64,000 nucleotides of DNA from Paenibacillus sp. V4I7 (GTDB lineage: Bacteria; Bacillota; Bacilli; Paenibacillales; NBRC-103111), in the NCBI RefSeq assembly GCF_030817275.1, contig NZ_JAUSZD010000002.1, positions 3,658,001 to 3,722,000 on the forward strand. Direction: 5' to 3'. This document shows positions 1 to 7,531 of this stretch, one piece after another. Numbering within the stretch: position 1 is the stretch's first letter; every line of letters begins with the position of its first letter. A program made the position numbers and the translations under genes. The notes under the pieces were generated by a model. That model had not been told where the DNA came from and made no database searches. It was given only the letters and a program-made list of their open reading frames with translations.

Positions 1-111
1 CTTCAGCCGCCGGATTTCGCCGACGTCTGCCCGCTAGCTACGGGGCGGCTTGGACCTTACCCCGACTGAACTTGCATCAGTAAGTTGTGCCTAGCTTGGC
101 TAGGCGCGCAC
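1..111 (-). mobile_element. 5' end of a group II intron (runs off the window)
   Basis: On the minus strand this stretch begins with GTGCG, the group II intron 5' consensus, at position 111. It then follows the same pattern as the start of the intron whose 5' end is at 2873: a CTAGC/GCTAG hairpin, a CAAGCCGCC segment and a TAGCTAGC segment. It is therefore the first part of domain I of a related intron whose body lies left of the window. Its 5' exon is the end of the attC-like repeat at 112-191, so the intron sits exactly at a repeat edge. The reverse transcriptase and 3' end are not visible. Confidence 0.7.
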
Positions 112-191
112 TGCCCGTTAGCGGAGTGAAGGGCTACCTAAACGCGGCAGCCCTTCAGATGTTTAACTATCTGTTATCCGTTAGTGCAATG
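112..191 (-). repeat. attC-like repeat, copy 1
   Basis: This copy has the family layout read on the minus strand. A CTAACGG box comes first, followed by the partly inverse box AGATAGTT, then a GGGCTGCC/GGTAGCCC stem-loop, and finally CTAACGGGCA. The last base touches the 5' end of a group II intron. The upstream gene (stop at 287) ends about 95 bp away and has its own terminator in between. Confidence 0.75.
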
Positions 192-253
192 AACTACCTC
201 GGTCGCGCGCATTTCTGTTGCTAAATATAAAAGAGGAACAAATGAATAAACCG

Positions 254-278
254 AATAGCTCCTTTTTGCGGAGCTATT
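254..278 (-). terminator. Hairpin terminator after the lipoprotein gene
   Basis: The 9-bp arms AATAGCTCC and GGAGCTATT enclose a 7-nt loop just downstream of the stop codon at 287. The T tract on the minus strand is weak, so termination strength is uncertain. Confidence 0.55.
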
Positions 279-286
279 TACGCTTC

Positions 287-730
287 TTAATCTGTCACAG
301 GCTTTAATTCAATTAATTCTGAATGATCCTCCCATTTAACGAGCATTTTCACTGTTGAATCCTGTGATGGAACGGTTGTAGCTGTAATAAAAGCATAAAT
401 CCCCTTTTCGGGAGCTTCCGTAACAGTTATTGTCTCATTTCCAACAACGTCCCCCGCAGTGTATTCGATAGAAATATCACCGATTGGTTTTGAATCTTTT
501 CCGTTATAGACAAGAAGTTCTTTCGACGCTAATTTTTCAGAAGAATCTTTATAAACGAACAAAATAGCACCCCAATTGTCGCTATGTCCCCTAAATTCAT
601 GAACAATATTCAATGCAGGAAGATCTGTTTTTTTGATGCCGCCATAATAATTCGAATTATCCGTACACCCACTAAGAATCATGACGCATAAAACGGCGAT
701 GATACCGATTGACCACCTCAAGATTTCCAT
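287..730 (-). CDS. Putative lipoprotein of unknown function
   Basis: The 147-residue product starts with a hydrophobic segment (about residues 8-20) ending in a lipobox LSGC with Cys22. It should be exported and lipid-anchored on the outer face of the membrane. The remaining 125 residues resemble a compact beta-rich domain, but I do not recognise the family. A GAGGAG ribosome-binding site lies just upstream of ATG. The gene is the only one between two repeat copies and lies about 165 bp downstream of the preceding repeat. It therefore looks like a single-gene cassette with its own leader and a hairpin terminator. Confidence 0.7.
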   Translation of the reverse strand: MEILRWSIGIIAVLCVMILSGCTDNSNYYGGIKKTDLPALNIVHEFRGHSDNWGAILFVYKDSSEKLASKELLVYNGKDSKPIGDISIEYTAGDVVGNETITVTEAPEKGIYAFITATTVPSQDSTVKMLVKWEDHSELIELKPVTD

Positions 731-989
731 CGCTCCTCATAAATTCTATTTAACACATATTTACCTAAAATTTTCGAATACCTTTTTCATTCGAGATGCC
801 GATATTAATTCAGCAAAAAAGAATTGTACTCCAAATGTAAATATATTCCTTTCACCTTAAATTTAGACGCGCAATGTTGATATTATGTTGCGGTAAACTG
901 CCCGTTAACATAACGCGGCTGCCGAATTATACCGGCAACCGCGTCGTAGTTGTTGTAGAGTGGAGGGCAGGTCCCCCTGTCCCCCCTCA

Positions 990-2363
990 TCAAACCGTAC
1001 GAGCGGTTTTCCCGCATACGGCTTTCCGATGTTCTTCACCTTGTGCAGTATAGCTACCCCAAGCACTAACTCGTTTCAGTCCTATACGTCCGAGAACTTC
1101 TGCTACCTTTCTCGGGTGCAGATGATTTCGTTTGTGTTTCTTGTTCCAGTACAGTGTCAATCTCCCGATGATATACCAGTCCACATTTGTTAGGAACTTA
1201 TTGCTCGTGCCTGGATCTACGCTCCCGTAGTAGTTTTTCCAACCTTGTATGATGGGATTGAGCTTGTCCACCATTTGTTTAGGCGACCAGTAGAGCAGCG
1301 ATCGTGGGCCAGTTACTTCCTTCACCTTAGCACGCATCTTCTTCATCGCTTTCTTGGAAGGAAAGCTACGAAGGTCATAGAATTTCCCTGTCTTAAACAA
1401 CCTTGGCATGCGGCGGTGATGGAATCCAAGAAAGTCGAATCCTTCCTCGTCCATCCACACGTTCACTAACTTGGACTTGTCCGTATTCATCGACAGCTCC
1501 AATTTTTGGAAGACTGCCTTAAGCACTTGAATGGCTTCAAGAGCGTGGGTCTTTTGCCTGCACAAAATGACTAAATCATCGGCATATCGCACCAATGTGC
1601 CAATATGAGAGAATTGTTTCTCCCATATTGAATCGAGATAGTTTAGGTAGATGTTCGCAAGTAACGGGGAAATAACCCCACCTTGTGGGCTACCGATTTC
1701 CGTGTCATGGAACAAGCCTTCTTCCATGACGCCGGCTTTCAGCCAATTTCGAATGAGTTTTAATACTCTTCGATCGCTAACACGTTGTTCCAGAAGTTTG
1801 AGCAATTTGGCATGCGGGATGTTGTTAAAATACCCTGTGATGTCTACATCCACCACCCAGTACACTCTCCCGTAATTTACCGTCTTGCGAATCGCCTCGA
1901 TCGCTTGTCTTGCGCTTCGTTTCGGCCGAAACCCGAACGAGCAATCTTTGAAATCCGCCTCGAAGATCGCCTCTAGGATTATTTTCGCCGCCATTTGTAC
2001 CAGTCTATCCCGAATTACGGGTATTCCTAACGGACGCGTTTTCCCATCGCCTTTCGGTATATCCTTTCTTCGTACTGGCTTGGGACGGTAGGTACCCTCA
2101 AGCAACTGTTGTTGCGTGTCTCTCACAAATTGCTCTTCCCCATACTCCAGTATGATGTACTGAATCGTCACACCGTCGATTCCTGCACTACCTCGATTTG
2201 CCTTGACCCGTTTCCATGCTTCCCACATCACATCTGATCTGCTCACTTTGTCGTACAGAGCATGAAATCTGCGCTTGGTATTTGCCTTCGCCGCAAGGTA
2301 GAGGGTTCTTTGAAGTTCTTGAACTTTTACTTTCGTGTAGTTAGCAGATTTCACTGCATTCAC
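990..2363 (-). CDS. ltrA: Group II intron reverse transcriptase/maturase
   Basis: This 457-residue intron-encoded protein carries the usual reverse transcriptase blocks: GSAGIDG (about residue 58), FGFRPKRSA (143-151), VDVDITGYFN (171-180), SPQGGVISPLLANIYL (225-240) and the catalytic YADD (260-263). A maturase X domain follows (about 310-400, including GWKNYYG). No HNH endonuclease domain is visible at the C-terminus, so mobility would rely on reverse splicing into replicating or single-stranded DNA. The last codons are read through the intron's own domain V, so the TGA stop begins at the final domain V base. It would splice this intron and could act in trans on the adjacent ORF-less intron. 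Confidence 0.92.
   Translation of the reverse strand: MNAVKSANYTKVKVQELQRTLYLAAKANTKRRFHALYDKVSRSDVMWEAWKRVKANRGSAGIDGVTIQYIILEYGEEQFVRDTQQQLLEGTYRPKPVRRKDIPKGDGKTRPLGIPVIRDRLVQMAAKIILEAIFEADFKDCSFGFRPKRSARQAIEAIRKTVNYGRVYWVVDVDITGYFNNIPHAKLLKLLEQRVSDRRVLKLIRNWLKAGVMEEGLFHDTEIGSPQGGVISPLLANIYLNYLDSIWEKQFSHIGTLVRYADDLVILCRQKTHALEAIQVLKAVFQKLELSMNTDKSKLVNVWMDEEGFDFLGFHHRRMPRLFKTGKFYDLRSFPSKKAMKKMRAKVKEVTGPRSLLYWSPKQMVDKLNPIIQGWKNYYGSVDPGTSNKFLTNVDWYIIGRLTLYWNKKHKRNHLHPRKVAEVLGRIGLKRVSAWGSYTAQGEEHRKAVCGKTARTV
992..1023 (-). ncRNA. Group II intron domain V
   Basis: On the minus strand a lower stem AGCCGTA/TACGGTTT, a bulge, and an upper stem GCGG/CCGC closed by an A-rich loop form the catalytic domain V with an AGC triad. 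It overlaps the 3' end of the ltrA coding sequence. Confidence 0.85.
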
Positions 2364-2886
2364 TCGCTCTTACCTCCATTGATACCCGTGAACAAAGCAA
2401 GGGTGCTTCCCTCCCCGAGGTTATGTTGTCCTCGGTTCACAGGTGCTACTACCCTTTCCGACTCCCTTCTCACCGCTTGCCACTTCATCCTTGGATTTAT
2501 AGGTTCGCGCTTTACGACGCTGTCGTGTGAGGTAGGGTCTCCTTAGTTCCAGACATAACTTTCACTGCATGCCGATCCCCATACACCGGAGGGTTCTTCC
2601 GCGTTGCTTCTCCAAGATCTTCGCGCGTTCCGTGGCCTTCGCCATTCAATACGGGGCTCGGCTCCCTCTTGTCCCTTTAGGGTTCGATATGACGATGCGG
2701 CAGGATTCACTTCATGTTACGGCCTGCAGCTTTGCTTCACTCCTACTCGGAGTTTTTCACAGGGCTTCACCCTTAGGCTCTCACCACCAGATGCCTGCTA
2801 GCTATGAGGCGGCTTGGCCCCTACCTCGATTGGACTTTCACCAACAAGTTATGACTAGCTTCGCTAGGCGCACTATTAAGCTATCG

Positions 2887-3744
2887 GTAACAATAGGTAA
2901 GCATTTGATGTTATCTCCAACTTTTCCCCTGCTCCACACCGGACGTGCCAGTTTCCCAGCATCCGGCGTTCCCTCTAACTGAATGTACTAAATCATAAGT
3001 TCCTCGTTACTCAAGGATATTGACGGTTTGTCATCCTAGTAGCTTGCACTGTGGCATCCATTGATGTCCCCACGTTCCTACCTGATCGGTGCAATTCACG
3101 CTTGGAAAACAATTTTTCTTTTCAGTTAGACTTGGGGCTGTTCCTCCACTCCCATTACAGGAGATTCATCAGTCGTGCCCCTGCCCTCACAAGGATTAAT
3201 GTATTTCGGCATGTGCCTTATAACAACCGTTTTGGGTAACAGCCCTTGTTGCAACGTCCCTTGCTTTCCAAGTCCCTTACATCCTAGCTATTTTTCTGGA
3301 CTTAGGTGCTTCCTCTAAGCCTGCGAGACCAATGCCGCCACTGTTCGGCATAGCGTATTTCATAGGAAAAATTCTTACTTTACGCCGCTCACCCCATCGT
3401 TTGATGGTGCATATGTTTCCATATGCTCTAACTTTAGACCTGTACATTCGGAAGTTCGTCAGTTCAGTCTGTTTGAACATTCTCACCATATCCAGTTTTT
3501 CAGCCACGCGGCATATCCGTTGGCATACCTTTTCTATTCAAATGGCTCTAGCCTTCGTTCTGCCGAATCTACCTGTACTTTCACACCCCATAACCTGTTA
3601 GTCATGACGCGCGCAGGAGTATTGGCGGGATGGTTTCGGGATACATGGTTCCGTCATTCCCATCCTCGGTTGTAAAGTTAAGATTACTCATTGTAATCTC
3701 CTGCTTTTCACGCTGTTAGACGCTTATAGCAGAACTTGTCATAC
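2887..3744 (-). mobile_element. ORF-less group II intron
   Basis: The 858-nt segment is exactly what must be removed to restore the repeat sequence around it. It begins GTATGACAAG, close to the GTGYG consensus, and ends GTTAC, which obeys the AY rule. A 34-nt domain V lies near the 3' end, followed by a GATAACA/TGTTACC hairpin that fits domain VI. No reverse transcriptase motif is found in any frame, and the size suits a ribozyme core alone. It probably depends on a maturase from elsewhere, such as the neighbouring LtrA, or is a decayed copy. Domains I-IV were not folded. Confidence 0.6.
2936..2969 (-). ncRNA. Domain V of the ORF-less group II intron
   Basis: Exactly 34 nt: lower stem ACGCCGGA/TCCGGTGT, upper stem GCTGG/CTGGC, GAAA tetraloop and an ACG bulge. 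This is the hallmark fold of a group II intron catalytic domain. Confidence 0.75.
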
Positions 3745-3797
3745 TTTTCCGTTAGTTGAACGACGGTATCTGATGCCAATGCCTTCTTGAGATACAT

Positions 3798-4202
3798 TCA
3801 AAAAGTTGCATTTACACGTTTCGAATATCTAAAATATAAAATCCATATCATTCCCACAATAATTATAAGAGCTGAATCAAGAACATCATATAGTGTTCTA
3901 TCTGAGAGAAAGAAATCAATTATTTCAAATAATATCGCTACTAATTCAGTTATGATAGTAATCAATGGTCCATTCTTGTTCTTCTTTAATAAATTAAAAA
4001 GAGAAATGATAAAAAGAACTTCAAGTAAAATATAAGAACCAATAGCATACACACTTTCAAGGTCCCATTCTTGTACCTCTTTTATCATCTTGAATATGTA
4101 ATATGGATTGATCGAAACTCCAACAATTGAGTAACTCGCATAGAATAGAAGCCAGCCTCTGATTCCTGCTAGGTTTTTCTGTTTTTGCACGTATGTTGCC
4201 AC
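3798..4202 (-). CDS. DUF2569-like membrane protein
   Basis: The 134-residue protein has four hydrophobic segments (about 17-36, 50-69, 78-95 and 103-122) and an N-terminal GIRGWLLFYASY stretch. This resembles the GIGGWL motif that opens DUF2569 membrane proteins, whose function is unknown. The start appears to be GTG. The stop lies about 35 bp before the intron-split repeat, and the start lies about 150 bp after the repeat at 4350, so it is the single gene of its unit. A terminator-like hairpin at 4305-4329 would shield it from upstream transcription. Confidence 0.6.
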   Translation of the reverse strand: MATYVQKQKNLAGIRGWLLFYASYSIVGVSINPYYIFKMIKEVQEWDLESVYAIGSYILLEVLFIISLFNLLKKNKNGPLITIITELVAILFEIIDFFLSDRTLYDVLDSALIIIVGMIWILYFRYSKRVNATF

Positions 4203-4304
4203 CTTTTTCTTCTGAAAACTAAAATTAGATATTTTTAATTATGTGTTAAATTCAAAATAAATGTAATGGAAGTTAATGGATCATGTGTTGTTGATTTTTA
4301 ACCA

Positions 4305-4329
4305 AAATAAAAACCACCTCAATGGTGGC
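4305..4329 (-). terminator. Terminator-like hairpin upstream of the DUF2569 gene
   Basis: On the minus strand CCACC-ATTGA-GGTGG is followed directly by TTTTTATTTT. It lies after the repeat at 4350-4445 and before the next gene, so it would end transcripts arriving from the upstream unit. Confidence 0.6.
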
Positions 4330-4349
4330 GAATCAGCTATTTTTATTCA

Positions 4350-4445
4350 ACTAACGTTCTCTGAGGGAGTTGAGAAGTCTGCCGTTTTATGCTGTCGGCA
4401 GCCTTCTCCTGATGTCTATTGAGCTATAGTTTCCGTTAGCGTAAC
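4350..4445 (-). repeat. attC-like repeat, copy 3
   Basis: Read on the minus strand it opens with CGCTAACGGAAACTATAG. It has a central AAGGCTGCCGAC...ACGGCAGACTT stem-loop and ends with a diverged second box near AACGTTAGTTGAAT. The upstream reading frame (stop at 4465) ends about 20 bp before the box. Confidence 0.7.
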
Positions 4446-4464
4446 ACATAAACATGCTTTTTTG

Positions 4465-4668
4465 TTACTTTCCTCCACCATGAAACACACCAATTACGGT
4501 TTCACCATCAACGTCATACAGCGGAATATCACGCACACCTTGCGATTTACTGTTCTGCATCGAAATGGCTTCCTCTGGTGATTTTGGTAGCTCGCCGTCT
4601 ATGTCTTTTTTCAGCAAATAGCCTTTTGTGCCATTCACACCTATAGCACTGATTAATTCAGGTTCCAT
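4465..4668 (-). pseudogene. C-terminal remnant of an unrecognised gene
   Basis: The 67-residue open frame begins mid-domain and has no clear ribosome-binding site. The tail ending in DVDGETVIGVFH looks like the end of a small extracytoplasmic domain of a kind common in Bacillales secreted proteins. A possible upstream part is readable in another frame between about 4670 and 4820, which suggests a frameshift or deletion. It ends about 20 bp before a repeat copy, as an intact cassette gene would. Its function is unknown. Confidence 0.4.
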
Positions 4669-4823
4669 TTCTAGAGAAGTAGCATCTAAGGCAGAACCGT
4701 ATGTCTGTCCGTTTTATTTTTAGGATAGTTCGTGTTCTTGGCACTAATTCTATTACCCCACCATTGACGAAGATAGCTTCGTTATCAGTAATTCTTTCAA
4801 CTTTATGTTGGTACAATTTCTGG

Positions 4824-4940
4824 TCATGTTATTTGTAGTTCAGGCACGAAAGATTCGCGGTTGTGAGTATGGTAAATATAAACTAAAGGTTTATTTTTCA
4901 AATCGAAAATAATATTATGCTTGGCTTCCTGAAAAGAAGG
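4824..4940 (-). pseudogene. SpoIIP-like amidase fragment
   Basis: On the minus strand an open frame of about 35 codons ending at TGA 4824-4826 reads KPLVYIYHTHNRESFVPEL. The YHTHNRESF core is characteristic of the SpoIIP family of N-acetylmuramoyl-L-alanine amidases needed for engulfment during sporulation. A stop codon lies just upstream, so only this piece around a metal-binding histidine motif survives. It is a decayed fragment between the sigma/anti-sigma pair and the next remnant. Confidence 0.6.
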
Positions 4941-4981
4941 TTATCCAAGTGATTAGGGACAAGCCGATAATTAACCCGGAA

Positions 4982-5119
4982 TCAAAAGATTTTTTTTATT
5001 GTGTCTCCTTCTTGCTTGATGGACCAATCACCGATCCGCATCACCTTGCCGATTTGCTTCCCAATCATCTCCGCTTTAACGGTTTCACCCGTTTTCAGGT
5101 AGTACCGCTTTCGGGTTTC
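4982..5119 (-). pseudogene. Short remnant downstream of the anti-sigma-like gene
   Basis: A 45-codon minus-strand frame starts inside the end of the anti-sigma-like gene and runs to a TGA at 4982. It contains the phrase KTGETVKAEMIGKQIGKV, which looks like real protein rather than chance. It may be the tail of a separate gene fused by deletion, or the true C-terminus of the anti-sigma-like protein after a frameshift near 5120. I do not recognise the family. Confidence 0.35.
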
Positions 5120-6006
5120 CATCCAGACGGCACATCCGTTGAGAATTTACTCCGATCGATGCCTTTATTAATCTGTATGGAAGTCACCTCCAAGCTATGA
5201 ACCACTTCATTTTTCTCATTGGTCCCAATTACTTTTAACAATATCCCCGTCTCTGAGTCCACCCATATTTTAAATTGGTTAGCACCAAAATTTTTGGGGA
5301 GATCTTCGTTTGGATTGCCCTCGATGATTGTAGCATCCCGTTCCAAATATTTTTCCTGCCCGACAATTTTTCCATCCGTCAGCATAAATGCATAGTTTTC
5401 AGGGAAGGTAACCCAAGCTGATGCTGCACTAGCAGGGTCAGGTCGGTGAATGTAACTCGTGGTCCCATTTTCGTTTCTATAAATACGGGGTCCTTTCACT
5501 GGCTCTGGAGTTGGGTTCACAAGTTTTCGAAATGTCTTGGACTGATGATTTAAATTAAGGACATTGACTCCATCGGAAATGATCTCAACAACTTGTCCGG
5601 TGTTTTCAGTTATCTTGGTGTAACTACCCGGAGAATCGCCTTCGGCGACTTCAAATTCAACCCTTTGATTGCCTATTTTGTATGTACCCTTGATGTCTTT
5701 GTAGTTATCGATTGCGTTCAACATTCGGACTTGAATGGTTTCATAATTCGGGATGTTCTCATTATGATTAGTTGAAGTTTGATGATAGGTATCCGGTAAT
5801 ATAATGCCTTTCTGAATAGAGAAAATAATCAATCCTGCGAACAATGCACAACTGCCAAGCCAGTAGAGCCAACGCGCAACCGATCGCTTCGATTCCGTTG
5901 AAACTGCCTTATGTTTGATGCTCGTCGCTAAGTCGTCTGTGAAGGTACGCTTTTTAAAAGGTTCGCCCTGCAACATTTTATACCAATCCGGTTTAGACTC
6001 TCGCAC
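5095..6006 (-). CDS. Putative membrane-anchored anti-sigma / sensor protein
   Basis: The GTG at 6004-6006 is preferred over the longer frame because an AGGAGG site lies 9 nt before it. This gives about 303 residues: a short cytoplasmic N-terminus, one membrane helix (about 48-65, WLYWLGSCALFAGLIIF), then about 235 extracytoplasmic residues. The ectodomain resembles LolA-type lipoprotein-sorting folds found in some Bacillales sigma-factor partners. It overlaps the sigma-factor gene by 14 bp, indicating translational coupling. The likely role is holding the ECF sigma factor at the membrane until a signal is sensed. No zinc-finger anti-sigma motif is visible. Confidence 0.6.
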   Translation of the reverse strand: MRESKPDWYKMLQGEPFKKRTFTDDLATSIKHKAVSTESKRSVARWLYWLGSCALFAGLIIFSIQKGIILPDTYHQTSTNHNENIPNYETIQVRMLNAIDNYKDIKGTYKIGNQRVEFEVAEGDSPGSYTKITENTGQVVEIISDGVNVLNLNHQSKTFRKLVNPTPEPVKGPRIYRNENGTTSYIHRPDPASAASAWVTFPENYAFMLTDGKIVGQEKYLERDATIIEGNPNEDLPKNFGANQFKIWVDSETGILLKVIGTNEKNEVVHSLEVTSIQINKGIDRSKFSTDVPSGWKPESGTT

Positions 6007-6541
6007 TTGCGATCTCCTCCTCTTTAAGCATGACTGACAATTTCGCACGTGCCCGGAATAATCGTGATTTGATAGTTCCTTCCGACACGCCCAGCAGTTT
6101 GGCGATCTCCATCACGCTGAGTTCGTACTTAGCATCCAAAATCAATACTTCCCGGAATTTAGCCGGCAGATTCAATACCATTTTCCAAATTCCATTTGCG
6201 ATTTCATGATCTAGAAAGGTATGTTCCGCTGACGGCTGAACATCTTTCCTCCCAATGAAACCAAACAGCGTGACTTTACGGAAAAACGCTGTATTTAGAT
6301 AGTTGTAACTAATGTTGCGCGTAATTTTCAGCAACCATGTCTTGACGGTCGCTTCGCCCCGGTATGAAGTGATATTACGGTAAACGTTCAGGAATACATC
6401 CTGTGTGATGTCATCCGCCATTTCATAGTTTTTGACTAAAAAATATGCATAATTCCACACATCCTGTCCGTACTGTTTCATAAGATCATCCAATGTAAAA
6501 ATATCCATTTGAGACAAATATTGCAGATACTCATTAACCAA
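5993..6541 (-). CDS. ECF-type RNA polymerase sigma factor
   Basis: The 182-residue protein has only sigma region 2 (about residues 25-90, with MADDITQDVFLNVYRNI) and region 4 (about 125-175, with VSEGTIKSRLFRARAKL helix-turn-helix). This is the arrangement of extracytoplasmic-function sigma factors. The start is TTG at 6541, preceded by GAGGTGAT. An ECF-like promoter lies upstream (TGGAACC at 6584-6590, GTCT at 6563-6566), suggesting autoregulation. It is followed by an overlapping membrane protein, the usual anti-sigma partner. Finding such a pair inside a repeat-delimited unit is unusual. Confidence 0.85.
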   Translation of the reverse strand: MVNEYLQYLSQMDIFTLDDLMKQYGQDVWNYAYFLVKNYEMADDITQDVFLNVYRNITSYRGEATVKTWLLKITRNISYNYLNTAFFRKVTLFGFIGRKDVQPSAEHTFLDHEIANGIWKMVLNLPAKFREVLILDAKYELSVMEIAKLLGVSEGTIKSRLFRARAKLSVMLKEEEIASARV

Positions 6542-6562
6542 AAATTATCACCTCTATTAAAT

Positions 6563-6590
6563 AGACAAAACAAAGAGCTTCCAGGTTCCA
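6563..6590 (-). promoter_or_regulatory. Possible ECF promoter of the sigma-factor gene
   Basis: On the minus strand TGGAACC (6590-6584) is followed after 17 bp by GTCT (6566-6563), about 20 bp before the TTG start. The -35 AAC core and -10 GTC resemble ECF promoters, so the sigma factor may drive its own operon. Confidence 0.45.
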
Positions 6591-6659
6591 ATTTAACACA
6601 ACATAAATACTGTCCGATAACACCATAACATCGATGAAAAAGAAGAGCCGCCATGGGCT

Positions 6660-6780
6660 ATCAAGACCTACCTAAGTTTAATAAATTCATTAAAAACAAG
6701 GTGGTGTTACATATTAGTTATGTCTAATATGTAACACCACCTTGTTGTGTAAAATCTTTAAAGTTCTGCGTTAGTGTAAC
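6660..6780 (-). repeat. attC-like repeat with a replaced central hairpin, copy 4
   Basis: The first box, CACTAACGCAGAAC, starts about 10 bp after the stop at 6793. The second boundary (TTATTAAACTTAGGTAGG) resembles the family end. The usual GGCTGCC stem is replaced by a perfect 22-bp palindrome (6696-6717 and 6724-6745, 6-nt loop). Conserved ends with a different centre match the behaviour of folded recombination sites. Confidence 0.55.
6696..6745. repeat. Perfect 22-bp inverted repeat
   Basis: The arms beginning ACAAGGTGGTGTTAC and their exact complement flank the 6-nt loop TTATGT. There is no clear T tract on the minus strand beyond TTGTTTTT. It forms the core of repeat copy 4 and may also terminate transcription. 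Confidence 0.8.
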
Positions 6781-6792
6781 AATCGGATTTAA

Positions 6793-7374
6793 TTAATATC
6801 TTGTTGTATTCGTTGCTTTATTACTATTTTTTGCTGTTTGAAACAACTTAATTAGGAAACTCGAACACGCATATCCAATTGAAAGCCCAATTGTATTAAG
6901 TATTATGTCATCCACATCAGAACTTCGGTACGTAAAACCAACAAACAATGAAATAATTGCTTGAGTTAGTTCAATAATAAATGAACTCGTAAATCCTACA
7001 AATACAGCTCTCTTCCAATAAATCCCCCCCCATATCAAAGGTATAAACAAGCCTAATGGCATCAACAAAAGAATATTTCCTCCGATATTTTTAAGTGCGA
7101 CCATGTAATAACGGTTATGGAGTACATCTGTTATAGTTTTAAATGGTATAAAGTTATTAGTTTGATGAAGTCCTTTTATTATTACATGCTCGATAAACCT
7201 ATTATCGATTGGAATCGGAAATAACGTTACCGCAACGACTGCCAATATGTAAACAAAAAATAACAAGTTTAATGCTAGTTTTCCTTTTAAAATAGCTCTT
7301 TTTCGGTTCAAAAACCAAACGGCTAATAAATACATAATCATTAGTAACAAGCCAATTGACGTAAATTTTAACAT
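6793..7374 (-). CDS. VanZ-like family membrane protein
   Basis: The 193-residue protein has about five membrane segments. It carries the VanZ-like features: an early VTLFPIPIDN loop, NFIPFKTI (about residues 75-82), NIGGNILLLMPLGLFIPL (98-115), and a later SSDVDDIILNTIGLSIGY stretch. Family members are integral membrane proteins. VanZ itself gives low-level teicoplanin resistance, but most members have no known role. It is a single-gene unit between repeats: the stop lies about 10 bp before copy 4 and the start about 65 bp from copy 5. It lacks accompanying vanHAX genes, so resistance should not be assumed. Confidence 0.8.
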   Translation of the reverse strand: MLKFTSIGLLLMIMYLLAVWFLNRKRAILKGKLALNLLFFVYILAVVAVTLFPIPIDNRFIEHVIIKGLHQTNNFIPFKTITDVLHNRYYMVALKNIGGNILLLMPLGLFIPLIWGGIYWKRAVFVGFTSSFIIELTQAIISLFVGFTYRSSDVDDIILNTIGLSIGYACSSFLIKLFQTAKNSNKATNTTRY

Positions 7375-7437
7375 TATTTATAGCTCCTTTTGTTCACAAA
7401 CGTACGCACATATTTTAACATATATTGCTTAGCATTA

Positions 7438-7531
7438 CTGCCCGTACTTCAACGACAAACGGCAGCCGACCGTATGAACTGGCTGGCTGCCTTTATGTCT
7501 TTAGTCAGCTATCGTTCAATTTCTTTTCAAC
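7438..7531 (-). repeat. attC-like repeat, copy 5
   Basis: Read on the minus strand the start CGTTGAAAAG contains the TGA stop codon of the upstream gene. AACGATAG, a GGCAGCC/GGCTGCC stem-loop and GAAGTACGGGCAG follow. The overlap of stop codon and repeat edge is like many integron cassettes. Confidence 0.75.

Larger units (their letters stand above)
955..2873 (-). mobile_element. Group II intron encoding LtrA
   Basis: The 5' end GTGCG is at 2873 and domain V at 992-1023. A G/C-rich domain VI hairpin follows, and the probable 3' end CTCTAC is at 955, which fits the AY rule. The 1.9-kb unit has about 510 nt of domain I-III RNA before the open reading frame. The boundaries come from the target repeat being restored when the intron is removed. 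The 3' end could shift by 3 nt because of an AAC repetition. This is an intact-looking mobile ribozyme with its maturase. Confidence 0.85.
898..3762 (-). repeat. attC-like repeat split by two group II introns, copy 2
   Basis: Removing the two introns (955-2873 and 2887-3744) leaves segments 898-954, 2874-2886 and 3745-3762. Together they form a standard copy read on the minus strand: CAACTAACGGAAAA, then CGATAGCTTAATA, then a GCGGTTGCC/GGCAGCCGC stem-loop, then TTAACGGGCAG. The upstream gene (stop at 3798) ends about 35 bp before the first box. The clean reconstruction fixes both intron boundaries and shows the repeat predates the insertions. Confidence 0.75.

Noticed and set aside
2569..2982. 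137-codon plus-strand ORF
   Set aside because: It lies across the domain I RNA of the LtrA intron and the end of the ORF-less intron and has no ribosome-binding site.
3277..3507. 76-codon minus-strand ORF as a protein gene
   Set aside because: It is inside the ORF-less group II intron, lacks reverse transcriptase motifs and reads as RNA-structure sequence.
6793..7374. Glycopeptide resistance determinant
   Set aside because: VanZ-like proteins are common and no vanHAX or vanRS genes are nearby, so resistance cannot be inferred.
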